Positions 22,325-35,774 are shown, counted from the first letter of the stretch. The stretch: DNA of 64,000 nucleotides from Chionoecetes opilio (GCA_016584305.1 JACEEZ010006448.1:15001-79000), one strand, 5' to 3'. The notes: generated from the sequence alone by a model not told the origin. Translations and numbers: made by a program.

Positions 22325-23345
22325 TTGCCAGTTTCTTTTCTGGTTGGATTTTGAGATTGCAAAATGGCTTTACTTCCGTACTTATTGTCCCGCCCGGGGG
22401 GGAAAAGGGGTCAAGCATAAAGGAGACAGTAATTTTATTCCACCCCGGTTTAGGGTTTATACCCATCCCTTTTTTGTGAGCAATTGCGCCAGCAACTCAC
22501 CCATTGCCACTTTCAAAATTACAAAAAAATTCATGGTTCAAACCCCGATAACGATATTATGAATTTAAAACAAGCAAGATCAATCTTTGAGATGTAATGA
22601 GTCAATTGAGTTGTGTTGATTTTGCTCCTGACCAGTTGTCTAACAACAACGGGAGCTCTGGATTCCTTACTAGAAAAAAGATAGTCCCAGCTTCAATAAT
22701 GTCGCCAAAACGCCCCAAAAATTACAAATTATAGCATCATATCTGTGTAATGCCCCCGAAAATGATCCATGTTTATATCATGACTGTATAATTACCCGTT
22801 TCAGCGTTGTTTTATGCTTTGGATCTGCAATATAGACGGTTTCAAATTTTCCTATGTTTTTTTTTCGGGGACGACGACAGGGGAGGACCCTCTTAAAAAA
22901 ACACTAGATGGCACCTTTTTGTTGGGCGCTATTTGGTGATATTTTTTTTTAATTTGTTTATTAATAGCCCTAATATACACAGATGAAGACACAAAAAACA
23001 AGACTTCCCGATAGACCCCCTAAATTTCCTGAAATCATAGATGTAGAAATGTAAGTATTGACGCCCCCAGACGTCTGTAAATTAAAAAAAATTTTTCCTG
23101 GCGATTTTGTGTTATCTACGGGAGCGTTTTTCAAGATCCTTTTATAGGTATTTTTAAAACACACAAAATGCTACTAAAAACGGTAAAAAGGGAGATTTAA
23201 ATGTGTTAAGAAAGAAAAAAAATAAATAATACTTTCAGTAAAAAATTTCAATACGAAAGAATTGAAAAATTGGAGTCAGTAAAAGATGATATGGATGTTA
23301 AAATAGGTTCAGAACTTTCAGACTTTCTTACCTAGCTCCCATTGT
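22325..23345. other. intron, no gene seen
   Basis: AT-rich sequence with increasing homopolymers; no coding signal. Confidence 0.4.
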
Positions 23346-24440
23346 TTTTTTGCACTCAAACATTTCTTCCCATTTTTGGAAAAAAAAGGTTTTGTGGGAG
23401 AAAAAAAAAAAGAAAAAAGGTTTTTTTTGTCTTTTTTACGAGGAGGGGCTTTGGGGTTTGTTCCAAAAAATTTTGGAAAAAAATTTTTTAAAAAACCGGA
23501 AGTTGGGTTTTGGGGGGGGTTTTAGGGGGGGGGGCCCAAGGGGGGGGGGGGAAAAAAAAAAAGGGTTTGGGGGTGTTCACTCCCTAAAAGGGGACCCCCA
23601 AGGGTTGAAAAAAATATTTTTGAAAGCTTTTATTGTTTGCTGCTATTGGGGTGGTGACCTTTTTGTACCACGGGGGATTGTATTAAGGGTGTTAGGGCCC
23701 TCTGTTTCCGTATTTTTTGAAAGGCAGCCCCTTTTTTTTTTTTCGATTTTGCTGTATGGGATAATAGGAAACGGAAGAAGAAATATGTTTGTTTTCCTGT
23801 GTTAAAAAAATTTTAATTTGGTTGGGGCCGTGCCTCCCCAACAACTGTGGTTGGGGACAGCGCCACCAGGGACCAGGGGTATGGGTCTGTCTTTGTGGGA
23901 GGCGCGGGGGGGAAATGTGGGGCTGAGTGGAAAGGGGATGACCGCCGGGGGAAAGAAAATGGTCAGGGCAGGGAAAAGAAGGGCAAGTGTTTTTTCTAGT
24001 TGTTTCCTGGTACCCAAGGGGGCAAAAAAAAAATTTTCCCTTGTTGTTTTTTGGTTGTTGATAATATGGGGCGGTCGGGTTTTTCGGGCCCTTTTTATGG
24101 GGGTCCCCCCAAAGGTTTAGGTTTTTTTGGCCCCTTAACACATAATAATATTTTGCGGGGAAAAGCAAGGGCAGCTCGGGGTTTTTTTGAAAAGTTTTTT
24201 TTTGGGGATTTTTGGTTTTGGAGATTTTTTTTTTGGGGAATTTTGGTGAAAGAAAAAAGGGCTTTTTCTAGGAAAGTTGGGGTTTGGCGCGGTTTGGGGC
24301 GGGCGCCCGCCCCCAGCCCACGAAAAAATGACCGAGAGCCGGGATTTTTGGGGGGCCTCGCGTGGCCTTGTAAAACCCCCCCGTGTCCGGGGAAACCCGG
24401 GTAGAGGGCCCCCTCCCCCTTAGGAGGACGGTTAAAATTT
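23346..24440. other. homopolymer-inflated, probably poorly resolved sequence
   Basis: Runs of G, A, T and C of 5-12 bases follow one another without pattern (for example 23515-23560). Local composition changes abruptly relative to both sides. The long frames here encode poly-Gly/Lys/Phe and are not credible genes. This looks like uncorrected or ambiguous consensus. Confidence 0.65.
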
Positions 24441-24984
24441 TGTGGTCGAATTTTGTCCTCAGGTGGCTTTAGACAAAAGAGGTTTATAAAGAACTAAACT
24501 TTTTAAAAAGTCAAACCCTTATTGTAGGGCCCCCAAAAAATTTTAAAGATGCTCACTTTACAAAGTTTTTATTTGGTTTGCAAGGCTTTAAGATAAAAAA
24601 AATTTTAAGTCTTTCAAAAGCATCATTTTAGCAACAGCGTGAATTTTATCACCATAAAGCCACTGGTTCTAAGGGGAAAAGTAAAAAACAGAAAAATGGG
24701 AAAGCAAACCCGGGCCTTTCGGGAAGACGGAAATTTTCTTTCACAACAGGAGAAAGGTTTTTGATGTTGGTGTTAAACCCTTTGGAACTGGGTTTCAGTG
24801 AAGGGTGTGGTTTGTGATTTGTTTAGAAAAAGGTTTGTGGATATTTGCGGAGGCTTGACCCGACCCAGGCCCAGAAGAAAAAAACGGGTTGGCGTAGGGT
24901 AGGTGCGGAACCTAAGAGCACAGAGCCTCTTAACGGATAGTCCTTCTCGTTTTCCAATTTACAACGGGGGCCGGGCGGAAGAAT

Positions 24985-25972
24985 CCGCCGTATTTACCTA
25001 ATTGAGCAACGGGCCTGGCTGTACACGGAACCCCTTCTCAGTTTTACCTAATTGAGCAAAAGGGCCTGGCTGTACAGGGATTTCCCCTTCTCAGTGTTTA
25101 CCTAATTGAGCAACGGGGCCCCTGGCTGTACAGGATACCCTGTCTCATTTTTACCAAATTTTAGCTACAGGGCCGGCTTACACGGATAGTCCTGTCTCAG
25201 TATTTACCTAATTGTGCATCAGGGCCTGGCTGACAGGGATGTCCTGTCTGTTTTTAACCAAATTGTAGCATACAGGGCCGGGGCTGTAAGGGTTTTCCTG
25301 TCTATTTTACCTAATTGTAGCATACGGGGCCCGGGGGCTGTACACGGATATCCTGTCCAGTTTTTTACCTATTGTAGCATACGGGGCCTGGGCTGTACAC
25401 GGATAGCCTGTCCATATTTACCAAAATTGTACATACGGGGCCGGGGCTGTCCCGGGTATCCTGTCCAGTATTTACCTAATTGTGCATACAGGCCGGGGCT
25501 GTCCCGGGATGTCCTGTTCAGATTTACCTAATTGTACATACGGGGCCCGGGGCGTACACGGATAGTCCTGTCTCAGTTTTACCTAATTGTAGCATACAGG
25601 GCCTGGGTTTTGTACCGGTAGCCCTGCCCTCGTTTTTTACCTTTTTGGTAGCATACGGGCCTGGGCTGTAACGGATAGCCCCCTCAGTATTACCTAATTT
25701 GTACATACGGGCCTGGGGTTTTTAAAAGGATGTCCGTCTCAGTTTTACCAAATGTAGCATACAGGGCCTGGCTGTACAGGGAAGCCCCTGTCTCGTATTT
25801 CCTATTGTAGCAACGGGGCCTGGCTGTACACGGATAGCCTGTCTCGTTTTTACCTAATTGAAAGCATACGGGCCGGGCTGTACACGGTAGTCCTGTCTCA
25901 GTATTTACCTAATTGTAGCATACAGGGCCTGGCTGTACACGGATAGTCCTGTCTCAGTATTTACATTCATCC
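24985..25972. repeat. 56-bp minisatellite, about 17-18 copies
   Basis: The unit runs from ACCTAATTGTAGCATACAGG through GCCTGGCTGTACACGGATAG to TCCTGTCTCAGTATTT. The last two copies (about 25862-25972) are nearly perfect. Interior copies vary by many single-base losses and homopolymer expansions. Confidence 0.88.
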
Positions 25973-26817
25973 AGTTTTATTTGAATTCTAGGTTTTCCTA
26001 ATAAAATTTTTAGATTTGTGTGTGTGTGTGTGCGTGTGTTTTGGGTTCATGTGGGGTTTGCATCATTTTTTGTGCATTTCCCATTTTTCCAGCAAGTGGG
26101 GTAAAAATGGATGCATCTTATAAACTTTTGATATAAAGTCATTCTTAGAAATTCTGAAGCTTTTTTCTTGTGAAAGGGTTTTTCCAAAACATATTCCTTG
26201 TTATAAAAAAGTTGCATATTTTTTAAAAACCACGAATTTCAGTTTAATTGGAATACTAGATTTAAGAGGTAAAAGTGTGGCCTGTTGATTTATTTTACAT
26301 TGAGTGATACCCTACCATTAATGCTCACTCTGGGTGTTTCTTAGTATTACATTTTACTGGTGCTTCGAAATGCAAAGCTATTAACTGGATACTACTTCTA
26401 GGATTCTGTTTCGGTAACTAGACATTTGGACCGAATCTTTTAGTCGAGGGAAATCAGAAAAATTAGCTTCGCATACTCTTCAGTGCACAAAAGATACAGT
26501 CACAAAATGGAAGCTTATGTTAGAATGAGCATGCACTAATAGCAATGCAGGCACATTTTATGCCCCATTATCTTAACTTGTGTGCATTGATTAATATCAA
26601 GTAGAGATTCATAAATAATGCTAATTTTATTTTCATGAGCCAACCTTCATGAATATGTGCCTTTGTTGGAGGGTGGAGGTAGAAATTATGAGGGGCTGTA
26701 TGTTAGGCAATGATCAAAAAGTTCAGATCCATGATATGCACATCACATTGCTGAGTAACAAATGCAATGTTATCATAGTGTAAAGTCTACTAGTTCTTTG
26801 GAAATTTAGAGTGGCAT
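25973..26817. other. intron, no gene seen
   Basis: A (TG)n run at about 26017-26038, otherwise unique AT-rich sequence without coding signal. Confidence 0.45.
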
Positions 26818-27135
26818 GGGGAGGCGATAGCAGAGTGGTTAGCATCTCAGAGTGGCATGCTCGGTGACTCTAGTTCGATCCCCGATGAGGGCGAATATCC
26901 ACTGAAGATCTTTCTGCAACCGTCAAGTGGCCTAAGAACACTCACATGCTGCCCATTACTCTACCTTCAATTGCGAGTGCATCGGAGGACATAGGGGGGC
27001 AGCATGAGCCTCTAATCACAGGCGCACTATAAAAATCCTTCCTGCGCCACCATGGGCGAGGGCCAACCATTACAGTCCTTGAGTGAACCTCCAGGGCCTA
27101 CCATCCCAGCTTGTCACTGCCTAAAGGCGCTATAG
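26818..27135 (+). mobile_element. tRNA-derived SINE, ~318 bp (forward, intact head)
   Basis: The head carries an A box (TAGCAGAGTGGTTAGCA, near 26829) and a B box (AGTTCGATCCC, near 26872) at tRNA-like spacing. The body follows through TGCTGCCCATTACTC, CAGCATGAGCCTCTAATCAC and CTCCAGGGCCTACCATCC to a tail near GGCGCTATAGGCAC. Relatives lie at 18423-18700, 35925-36050 and 50947-52176. Confidence 0.85.
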
Positions 27136-28150
27136 GCACAAATATAAAAGTAAAAAAATTAAAATCCTGAAGTGTTGCAGGACTATAGATTTCAGAGTTG
27201 AAAAATAATTAGCCAAAAACAAGGGAAACGGACGAAATGCATTGAACAATGAACTACAGACCTTTTTGAAATACATCTTATGTAAACCAAGACTGGTTGG
27301 CCTTAACACCAAATGGATTGATAAATTACTTTAGATAGATTAGAATAGAAGAAGACATAAGAATGTTCACCGGGTCAGGTTTTGCGTCCACACTGAGAAT
27401 CTTCTTGCTGGCCATCATTTTCGAGGATCATAGGTGCATTTGAGTGCCTGCTCTGTTCAATCTGTATTTATTTGGTATTACTCTGTGAATATTGATCATT
27501 TATCATTCAGTTCTCTTTGATACCCTGGTTTAGCCTAACTCATAGTTTTGTTGCATCCTTCACTTCTGCATGGTAGTAATTAAGCAGCACAAATTCACTT
27601 GCTTTGCACAGTATATAACAATGAATGAAATATTTATGCTTTGAAATAGTACATACGTTTATGCCTGTATACATCATATGTCTTTTGCATCCCAAAATTG
27701 GGTAGTTTTGTCTACAGTTTAAATGTAAGTAGTTTGTTTCAGCAATTGATTTTAGACTTCATGATACTAAAACAAATTTTGAAATTAATGTAGAATCCTT
27801 TTATACATTTAATTTCAGAAAACTAGAATCAGAGTAGAAATGTTTTTTTTAGTTTTTTGAGTGACTACATCCAATCTTTGTATATGCAAGAATGAGTAGT
27901 CTACTTTTTGTTATGTGTCATCCCACTCTTTTGGGATAAGATCAGTCATATGATAAAAAAAAACTGTTTGTAAAGCAGTACCCATTATGTGTGAGTTGCA
28001 CTTTTGTGTTTGTTAACTTGTGTAGGAAATGTGTTTATTTACCAAAATAGATAAAAAAAATGACCAATTTATTTTTTAGCTGCATGAGAAACTTTGCCAT
28101 GGCAGGTTTGTTAGGTGTTGTTGAATGACTAATTGCATGGCCCATTACAG
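27136..28150. other. intron or intergenic, no gene seen
   Basis: AT-rich sequence; nothing recognised before the small candidate exon at 28151. Confidence 0.4.
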
Positions 28151-28204
28151 AGACCCACCAGCCGGCCCGTCACCTCGTCTGTGCCCAACACCAAGGCCCT
28201 CCAG
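28151..28204 (+). CDS. candidate 54-nt linker exon, possibly of the CLIP-like gene
   Basis: A GC-rich 54-nt block between CCCATTACAG and CCAG|GTGGGT in AT-rich DNA. Its fully open frame 1 reads RPTSRPVTSSVPNTKALQ. Ser/Thr/Pro/Arg composition suits the CLIP linker between CAP-Gly domains. No direct homology is recognised and the phase to 20702 is uncertain because of indels. It could belong to another gene. Confidence 0.35.
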
Positions 28205-29103
28205 GTGGGTAACATAAAGTCTCTGTGAAACAGTTGCTTCATCATGTAGGGGTTGTGGAGAGCATGGAAGGCACACATAGCATTTTCTCTTTTTTCATGT
28301 CAAATTTCATTGATTACTGACTACTTCATTCTAACTACTGACTACTACATTCATTCAAGTATGCCGAATAGAATATTGTGATTCGGATATATTATTTCTT
28401 TTTGTTCCCAACTTTCTGTACAGAATGTAAAAGTCACCAGGTGCTTAGAAATGTTTTAAAGTTCTTTCTTGTTAAGAATTGTATTTAATGTATCTTATTT
28501 AACAGTAGCTATTTTCCTTAACTATTAATTACTGATCAAAACTACTGGTGCATCCCCTGCTTGTAAAAGACTATAACAACTTGCATATCACTGATTTGTA
28601 TAAATTTGGGATTTGTTTCTTGAGCTGATGTAATGAAACACTTGGGAAAGAGCATACTTGCCATCTAATATTTAAAAGCCATTCATTGTGCTTTGCTCAG
28701 ACACTCAATATTAATACTCAATATTAATACTAATACAGTCCATAAATTTTTTATTGGACTTACCACCGCTGTAGAGAGCAATATATATCTTGCAGGACAT
28801 TACGTCTGATGTGCCATTACGCAGTGAAAGGTTAAACCATAATGCAGCGAATTTGAACAGGAAAGGGGGGTTTTCATAGATACAACACACATGATGCTTA
28901 ACTTTTGTCTGTGTCCATTGGCAACTAACAAAACTTGTTTAGATATAGGAGGCCTTCCTATCCCTCCCCTCACTCTCAGATGTACACCAGTAATTTTGAC
29001 ATAAAACAGATCCAATTTTGATTGGTGCATTATTTTTTGGTCAAAATTGCGTATTGGTGTATACCTTTTGGCGCCTTTATTTGTGACCAGTATATGTATG
29101 TAT
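28205..29103. other. no gene seen
   Basis: AT-rich, non-repetitive by eye; the 104-codon minus-strand frame at 28800-29114 has no domain. Confidence 0.4.
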
Positions 29104-29111
29104 GTAGTATG

Positions 29112-29853
29112 CAAAGGTGGGCACCAAACCGTTAATCCGTTAATCGTTAATTAACGAAGTTAACATTTTCGTTAACGATTTAACTTAAGTTAACTTTGGA
29201 AATCATTATCGGACTAATTAACTTCCGTTACATTTAACTTTCGTTAACTTAACCGCTAACCCAAAGTCCTTAGTCCACTAACCCAAAAATTTCATAAAAA
29301 CCGGTAAACGTTAAAAAGTTTCTATTATTTTCAGATTTTCAATACAGATGTAGAGTCTTAGCATATTTAATATTAGCATATTGTAATATTGTAATATAAT
29401 ATTTTTTTTTAGTTTAATACTAATATTGTGTTTCATTTAAGTTTTTTTTCACCCTTTTCTGGCTCTAAAAGCCTTTAAAAACCTGAAACGGCCAAAACTA
29501 TGAAATCAGCCTTTTTTAGGTTTTTTTAAAAGTTAAAACTATAAAATCTGCCTTTTTTAACTATAAAGCAAAAAAAAAAAAAAACTAGTTTTTGGGTTCT
29601 AAAGCCCTTGAAAAACCCCATAAAGGCTGATTTTATAGTTTTGGCACTTTTCAAAGGTGTTTTTAGGTGGTTTTAGAGCAAAAACTGATCTTTTTTTCTT
29701 TTTTCTAGAATAAAAATTAACGTTAATGGTTTATCGATAACTTCCGTTACATTTTTAAAGAATTAACTGATTAACGGTTATCGAAGTAAATTTTTTGGAT
29801 AACGGATTAACGGTTAACGAAGTTAACTTTTTGATTAACGGCGCCCACCACTG
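29112..29853. mobile_element. hAT-type MITE, 742 bp
   Basis: A perfect 8-bp duplication GTAGTATG lies at 29104-29111 and 29854-29861. The ends are CAAAGGTGGGCACC and the inverse of CAGTGGTGGGCGCC. GTTAAC/GTTAAT motifs are dense next to both ends, giving self-complementary subterminal regions. Confidence 0.88.
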
Positions 29854-30516
29854 GTAGTATGTATATCTAAGGTTAATATGAAATTGTAATCATGGGTGAA
29901 TTATATTAATTATTTTTATTTATTTATATGTGTTAAAACTAGATAGATTTCTAGAATAGTATGATATATAGATTTTCTTGATCCTATTTTGCTGATGTTC
30001 AATAGTTTTAACCAGTGGTGATGGTAACTGGTTATTCTCACTTCCTGTATATACTTTTCTATGCCATCTGTTCCAGGTTGTGATGTGTATCATATCCTGA
30101 GCTTGCATCACAGCCTATGCTGAAAAATGCTCCATTTCAACTAAAAATATTACAATGCAGACATAGTGAAAATACTCTGAATGAACTATTTTCTTATGCT
30201 GTGCACTTGTAATACTCTCGCCTTTGCCATATCTATTACCATGCCATCCATTCCTCTGCAGGCATAGTGGTGTTGCTATTACTTTCTTGACTATCTGGAA
30301 AAATACATCCCAGGTGAACAGACTATCTTACATTGCATTTTAAATACTAATTTCGGTGATCAAAATGGAAACAATTGCCAAGAGCAAGGCATGGGATGAA
30401 TGTAACAATTTTCCCTATTTAACACTAACAGTACAAGGCATTTTGTCTCACACATTCACATATTATGCATTGTTCACTGCTTGGGTTGTTGGGACGGGTA
30501 CTACTTTTTTTGTAAG

Positions 30517-31490
30517 TCACCGCCAAAAAAAAATGCTCCGGGGTCAGGGAAAAGTACATGGTAAGCCACATTTGATGTTGAATTATTTCAGCTCAAATGG
30601 TGCAAATTTGAGAGTTACTGTAAGTCTAGCAGCTTAACCTGAGTGTTGGCTTGAATCAGTATAGGTTTACGTGCCAGTTTCAGATAAACTATGAAAGAAA
30701 GAGGATGTGTTATATAGTATTTTCCTTCCAGCGGCATCACATGACGTCCAAAATGACTTAAAGCAGCTCTCCCTGTTCACAAAGGTCCAATGCATGATTA
30801 AGTATAGAGAAGGGAAATCTGCATCTGCAATAGCAAGGGAACTACAGCTCTCCAAGACCAAGTTTTGCGTTGGTGCAAATGCGGGAAAGAGGGAGACAAT
30901 GACGCTGCTATTGCCTGAAAGGAAGGGTCAGGGCGGCCTCAAAAACCCAGAAAATTAACAGACAATTTAATGAATCTCTTATTAACCTATCTGTTAATAT
31001 TTGGGTTTTTCGAGGCCGCCCTGACCCTTTCTTTCAGGCAATAGCTCAGGCAATGTCTCCCTCTTTCCCGCATTTGCACCAACCCAGCATTGGTCTTGGA
31101 GAGCTGTAGCTCCTTTGTTATTGCAGATGCAGATTTCCCTTCTCCGTACTTAATCATGCATTGCACCTTTGTGAACAGGGAGAGCTGCTTTAAGAGTAAT
31201 TTTGGATATCTTGTGATGCTGCTGGAAGGATACAATTGTGCCACAAAGGAAGGGCAGGAAAAAGTGTCTGGAAGGAGAATACTATGTAACACATCCTCTA
31301 TCTTTCATAACTCATCTGCCACTGGCACGTAAACCTGTACTGATTCAAGCCAACACTCATGTTAAGCTACTAAACGTACAGTAACTCCCATACTTGCACC
31401 ATTTGAGCTCAATTTAGTCAACATAATATGTGGCTTACCATGTATTTTTCCCTGACCCCGGAGCATTTTTTTCCTTATTTTTCAGTGATT
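30517..31490. mobile_element. foldback element with two inverted pogo-HTH fragments
   Basis: The left arm (about 30517-30960) and right arm (about 31000-31490) are inverse copies, from ATGCTCCGGGGTCAGGGAAA inward to CTGAAAGGAAGGGTCAGGGC, around a ~40-bp centre. Both arms encode, on opposite strands, LFTKVQCMIKY followed by [RG]EGKSASAI and [AT][RK]ELQLSKT. This looks like the N-terminal helix-turn-helix of pogo/Tigger/CENP-B transposases. The catalytic domain is absent. Confidence 0.8.
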
Positions 31491-33255
31491 GTACTTTATT
31501 AAAACGATAATACATAGATAGCCTTTCAGGGTATATGAATGTGGCCAGCATAGTCGTATTTGGGGTAGTCTTGAATTTCTAAAGAATTTCCAATGCTATG
31601 CATCAGTACTGAATGTTTGGAGGTGAAGCATTGAAAAGTGTTTTCGATATAATATATGCATTCAAGATATCCTATCAATGGACACTTTCTAATCAAATGA
31701 CATAGCATCTCAATCAAAGCTCTATTATATGAGTTTTTTATTAAGTCGTTCAGAATTGCTCAAAGTGGAAAACAGTTTATATACCTTTAGATGATAATTA
31801 GCTCAGTTCTTGTATATAACTTCATTTGAATTATATTCATAGAATTACTATTTGAATTATGCAAATGAATACTTTCATATCCATTTTTCACTCCATACAT
31901 ACGGTCTCCCAGACGTGTGGGATGGCACAAAACACAGAGCGCTGACTGAACTCACATAGTACATACATACTTTGAATTAAAGGAATCTATTTAGAACATT
32001 CACAGTGTATCAGTTTATAAGTGAGGATCATAGTTCATAAGCCTTAAATAGAAGCTTATTGTAATGTTTGGTAAGGTAAGCCACACAATAGAATAGCAAT
32101 AAAGTCATACATAGAGATTAAGCAGAACACTTGTCTGTGTTAAACTATGTTTGATGTGAACCCAAAGCACAATTATCCGTCTTTTATGCATTTCAAAACT
32201 AGCCATTATATATACTTTATAGCCGCTTTCCAGACTCCGTTTTGATAGATATTGTTTGATATTACCTTAAGTCTGATGAGTCATGATGGCTTTATAATTG
32301 ATGAGTCATTATGGCTTTATAATTGATAATGAAACGATTGCATGCATGTACGTGACAAGTTTCCTTTGAATTGACTCTTATAATCAGTTCTCACAGTACC
32401 ACATGCTACTCTTATTCATCAAGGTTAGCACTGCAGCATCTGGGAAAATACTTTATCTCACTCATGTTGGTTTAAACTCTGACATCATTGTGACTGTACA
32501 TACATACAAAGAATCTTGATTTACATATTTTCTTTCTTTATTATTATATTTTTTCATACACACCATTATTTTTTTTACATGTGATATGGTACTAGAAAAG
32601 ATTATGGTTTAAGCAATACAATCAAATTGATAGGTAATTAACACATTCATCCTGTGCTAATTTTTGCATACCTAATAAACCAAGGGAAACACATGAAATT
32701 TTCCTATTGAAATAATCACAAAACTGCAACAGTAAATATACTTGGAGATAACACAAGGTGCTACCATGTTGAGGTACCCTGTTGATTCATATGTCGTAAC
32801 ACTTGGCATGTTATTTATTGGCTTGACGTCAAAGCACAGTATGTTAATTAAGGACCACTCACCACCATGATGCTTGATGTGAATGCCACCCTGGGGACTG
32901 TCACTAAGGGGACTGTTTTGTGTCTTCCCTGCGCAGGAACTGGATGAGCATGTGGTGGACCAAGATGGCTTTTACTGAGACTTGCAACACCCGTGCACTT
33001 TTGCTTCCCACTTCCTCAGACTTGACACGGCTAGTCTGGGATGATGCCTTTGCAATGTTAGGAGTGTGGCGGTGGTACAGATTGATAAAAAAAGACTACA
33101 TTTTCATGGATGGCTTATGGCAAAGGTTGAGAATGTTGAAGATGGTATTTTTCAGGTGGCTGAATGCTTTAATTACATTATCTTGTTTTACATTATATGT
33201 AATTTAGTGAGAATATTTAGCTTTTAGTTTACATGTAGCCATAATATATTAGATC

Positions 33256-33298
<43 letters not shown>

Positions 33299-34939
33299 TT
33301 GTCTTTGTGCTTTGTAATCCAGTGGATGCTTTTTAGTAGATTGTCATATTTTGCTTTAAGAAATATTTTTTCATAATTATGACCACAGGCAGTTTGTCTC
33401 TTACAAGAATATGAACCAAACCTGCAGTCCTGGTTGATCATACTTTTTGATGCTATTCAAAGTGCCTTTCATGAAGAATTCATAGTACAATAGCGAACCT
33501 TTTCATGTTTCTTTATGACTGCTAAATAGGATTCTAGTCCACAATGACAGGTAATGCAAGTATTGATACTACCTCATAGAAAGATCAATATTGCAGTGAC
33601 GTGGCTGCCAGCTGCAGTCTACACAGTGCCAAAAGAGTGGGGAAAAACAGCATTGTTATATAGAAATAATTTTTTCATTGAAATTGTTCAATATATTTTA
33701 TCATGCTGGTCTGATTTCCCAGATGAATCTTATTCTTGTAAGAGATAATTCAGTTTGGTTGTATCTTGTTATATTATGATTAAGAGAAGTATATAATATA
33801 CATGATAGTAGTATAGTGTAGAATTTTTCTGGACCACTTCTAAGATATTTTGCAGTAGAGAATAGCTATCATTTTACTGCAGAAGCTCGGTACTTTTTGA
33901 AGTTCTCTGTGGTAGCTCTATATATTTTTTTCTTCCCTATTTTTGCTATTATATTTAAATCATATAAGATATACCGTACATAATTAGTAAAATATGTTAC
34001 TAGATAATGCAAATTTGTATATATAGAGGATGCATGTCTCGTTGAGTAAAGATAAATACCTTCCACAATTTTAGTAAGAAGTTGTGTATATGGCTCATTT
34101 GATTTGACAGATTCTAGCTCTTAACAATTTGAGTTTTAGTAGATTTTTCAATTTCAATAACAACAACAACAGTTTGTTTGCCAGATTTGTATAAGCTAAG
34201 AGACGAAGCTTTATAATTGCTTCTAGAAGAGGACCCAAGGACATCATATAACCAGGTTGCTGCTAGGTTTATAAAACATTGTACTGTAATTCCCAGAAGG
34301 CCACACTACCAAACACATTGCTTACTGAGGTGGATCTGCGTTTTTCTAATGATAATGATAAGATGCATGCAATGTATTTTGTGTAACTACCACAGACACA
34401 ATGTTACCACAGAGAAATCACTTTTAGCTTCGCAATTGATTCCTTTTGAAGAAGTGGTACAGTACGACCCCAGCTATCTGGCACCCATATCTGGGGAATT
34501 GTGTTTTTCTAATGGCTGAATTTTCATGTTGGTTGAGTAGTACTCTTATAAAGAGGCTATTTACAGTAGTAACCAAAGTAAAATAGAAAAATTATGACTG
34601 CTCTCACCTTTTTCCAGAATTTGCATATGTCCATTTTCTGATTCAGTGTAAACACAATAATGTAATGTATACGTTATGCTGGCACCCTTGACATGGCATG
34701 TAATTAAGGAAGCTGTATGGATATACTGGCAGAAAAACTCAAAGCTATGCAAACTTTTTACGTACACAAGTGGCTTATACATACACCGCCACCACTGGTG
34801 GAAAATGAAACTACAGTGAGTGTAGGGAATGCACTGCTTGCCTGGCACAGATTTTTTATTTCCATGATTTAAAACATTTTTATATATNCAAAGGGGTAAA
34901 CCAATCCTTCTCAGCCATTGCAATTTATTTTATGTATGC
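31491..34939. other. no supported gene; AT-rich interval
   Basis: An AT microsatellite lies at about 33263-33292 and one ambiguous base at 34888. A possible acceptor at 32937 followed by ELDEHVVDQDGFY and a stop is too short to assign. No dynein AAA1-AAA3 or tail exons were recognised although they would be expected 5' of 36097. Confidence 0.45.
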
Positions 34940-34947
34940 TATATAGG

Positions 34948-35774
34948 CAGAGGTGGGCGTCGCAATTTTTTTTCCTATTCCGCAATCGCAATTCCGCAAT
35001 TTTTTTCAGATAGGCCTTTTCGCAATCGCAATTCCGCAATTCCGCAATTCCGCAAACTAATTTTGACACCTACAATTAAAAAAAACCACCTACAATTAAA
35101 GCAAAAAATGTCTCTAGACTCTTTATTAGTATTTAATACTTCTGTATTCCTATTCTGTTTCTGTCTATACTTGTTACTTGTCCTTCACCATTAAGTCTTT
35201 GTCTCTTTTAGTGTTTTTCTTTACTTTTACACTTCACAGTCTACTGGCTAGTAATCACTAATCTAAGTAATCTACTAATCTTCCTCTTCCTCCTCCTCCC
35301 ACTTCTTCTGGTTCAGCATGTGGAGGTTGGCAACTAATCACACACACGGCCAGCGTACACGCTCTCAATCCCAAGTTCCAGCTCGCACTGACTGAGTGAC
35401 TGTGCTATACTTGGCAAGTTGGCAGTTGACAGTGTCGTCTCCACAATATTTGGTGGGAACTTATGTTCACGCGGGCACTTGCCACTTTGAAGGTGGTGAC
35501 CGTCACAATTATTACGATTGCGTTTCAAAATTTTGGCGGTCCGCAACCCGCAATTCTGCATTTTTTTCAGGCATCCGTAATTGCGCAATTCCGCAACCGA
35601 ATTACCCATTCTGCAAGTTATTGCGATTGCGTTTCAAAATTTTGGTGGTCCGCAATTCGCAATTCCGCAATTTTTTCAGGCATCCGTAATTGCGCAATTC
35701 CGCAACCGAATTACCATTACGCAAGTTGCGGAATTGCGGAATTGCGGACTAAAATTGCGGAATGCCCACCTTTG
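34948..35774. mobile_element. hAT-type MITE, 827 bp
   Basis: An 8-bp duplication TATATAGG lies at 34940-34947 and 35775-35782. The ends are CAGAGGTGGGCGTCGCAATT and the inverse of CAAAGGTGGGCATTCCGCAA. Subterminal regions are stacked with TTGCGGAAT/ATTCCGCAA motifs. It shares the CARAGGTGGGC end with the element at 29112. Confidence 0.88.

Noticed and set aside
21131..22562. Several 100-400-codon frames rich in His/Thr or Cys/Val
   Set aside because: All are translations of the CA/TG array on both strands.
23350..24404. Phe/Gly/Lys-rich frames of 100-158 codons
   Set aside because: They consist of expanded homopolymers with no conserved residues or splice context.
24985..25972. Possible CRISPR-like array of ~56-bp spaced repeats
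   Set aside because: The whole unit is repeated with no unique spacers, in a eukaryotic intron; it is a minisatellite.
32938..32979. Possible terminal exon ELDEHVVDQDGFY-stop after TGCGCAG
   Set aside because: Only 13 codons with no recognised family and unknown phase; cannot be assigned to the CLIP-like gene or dynein.
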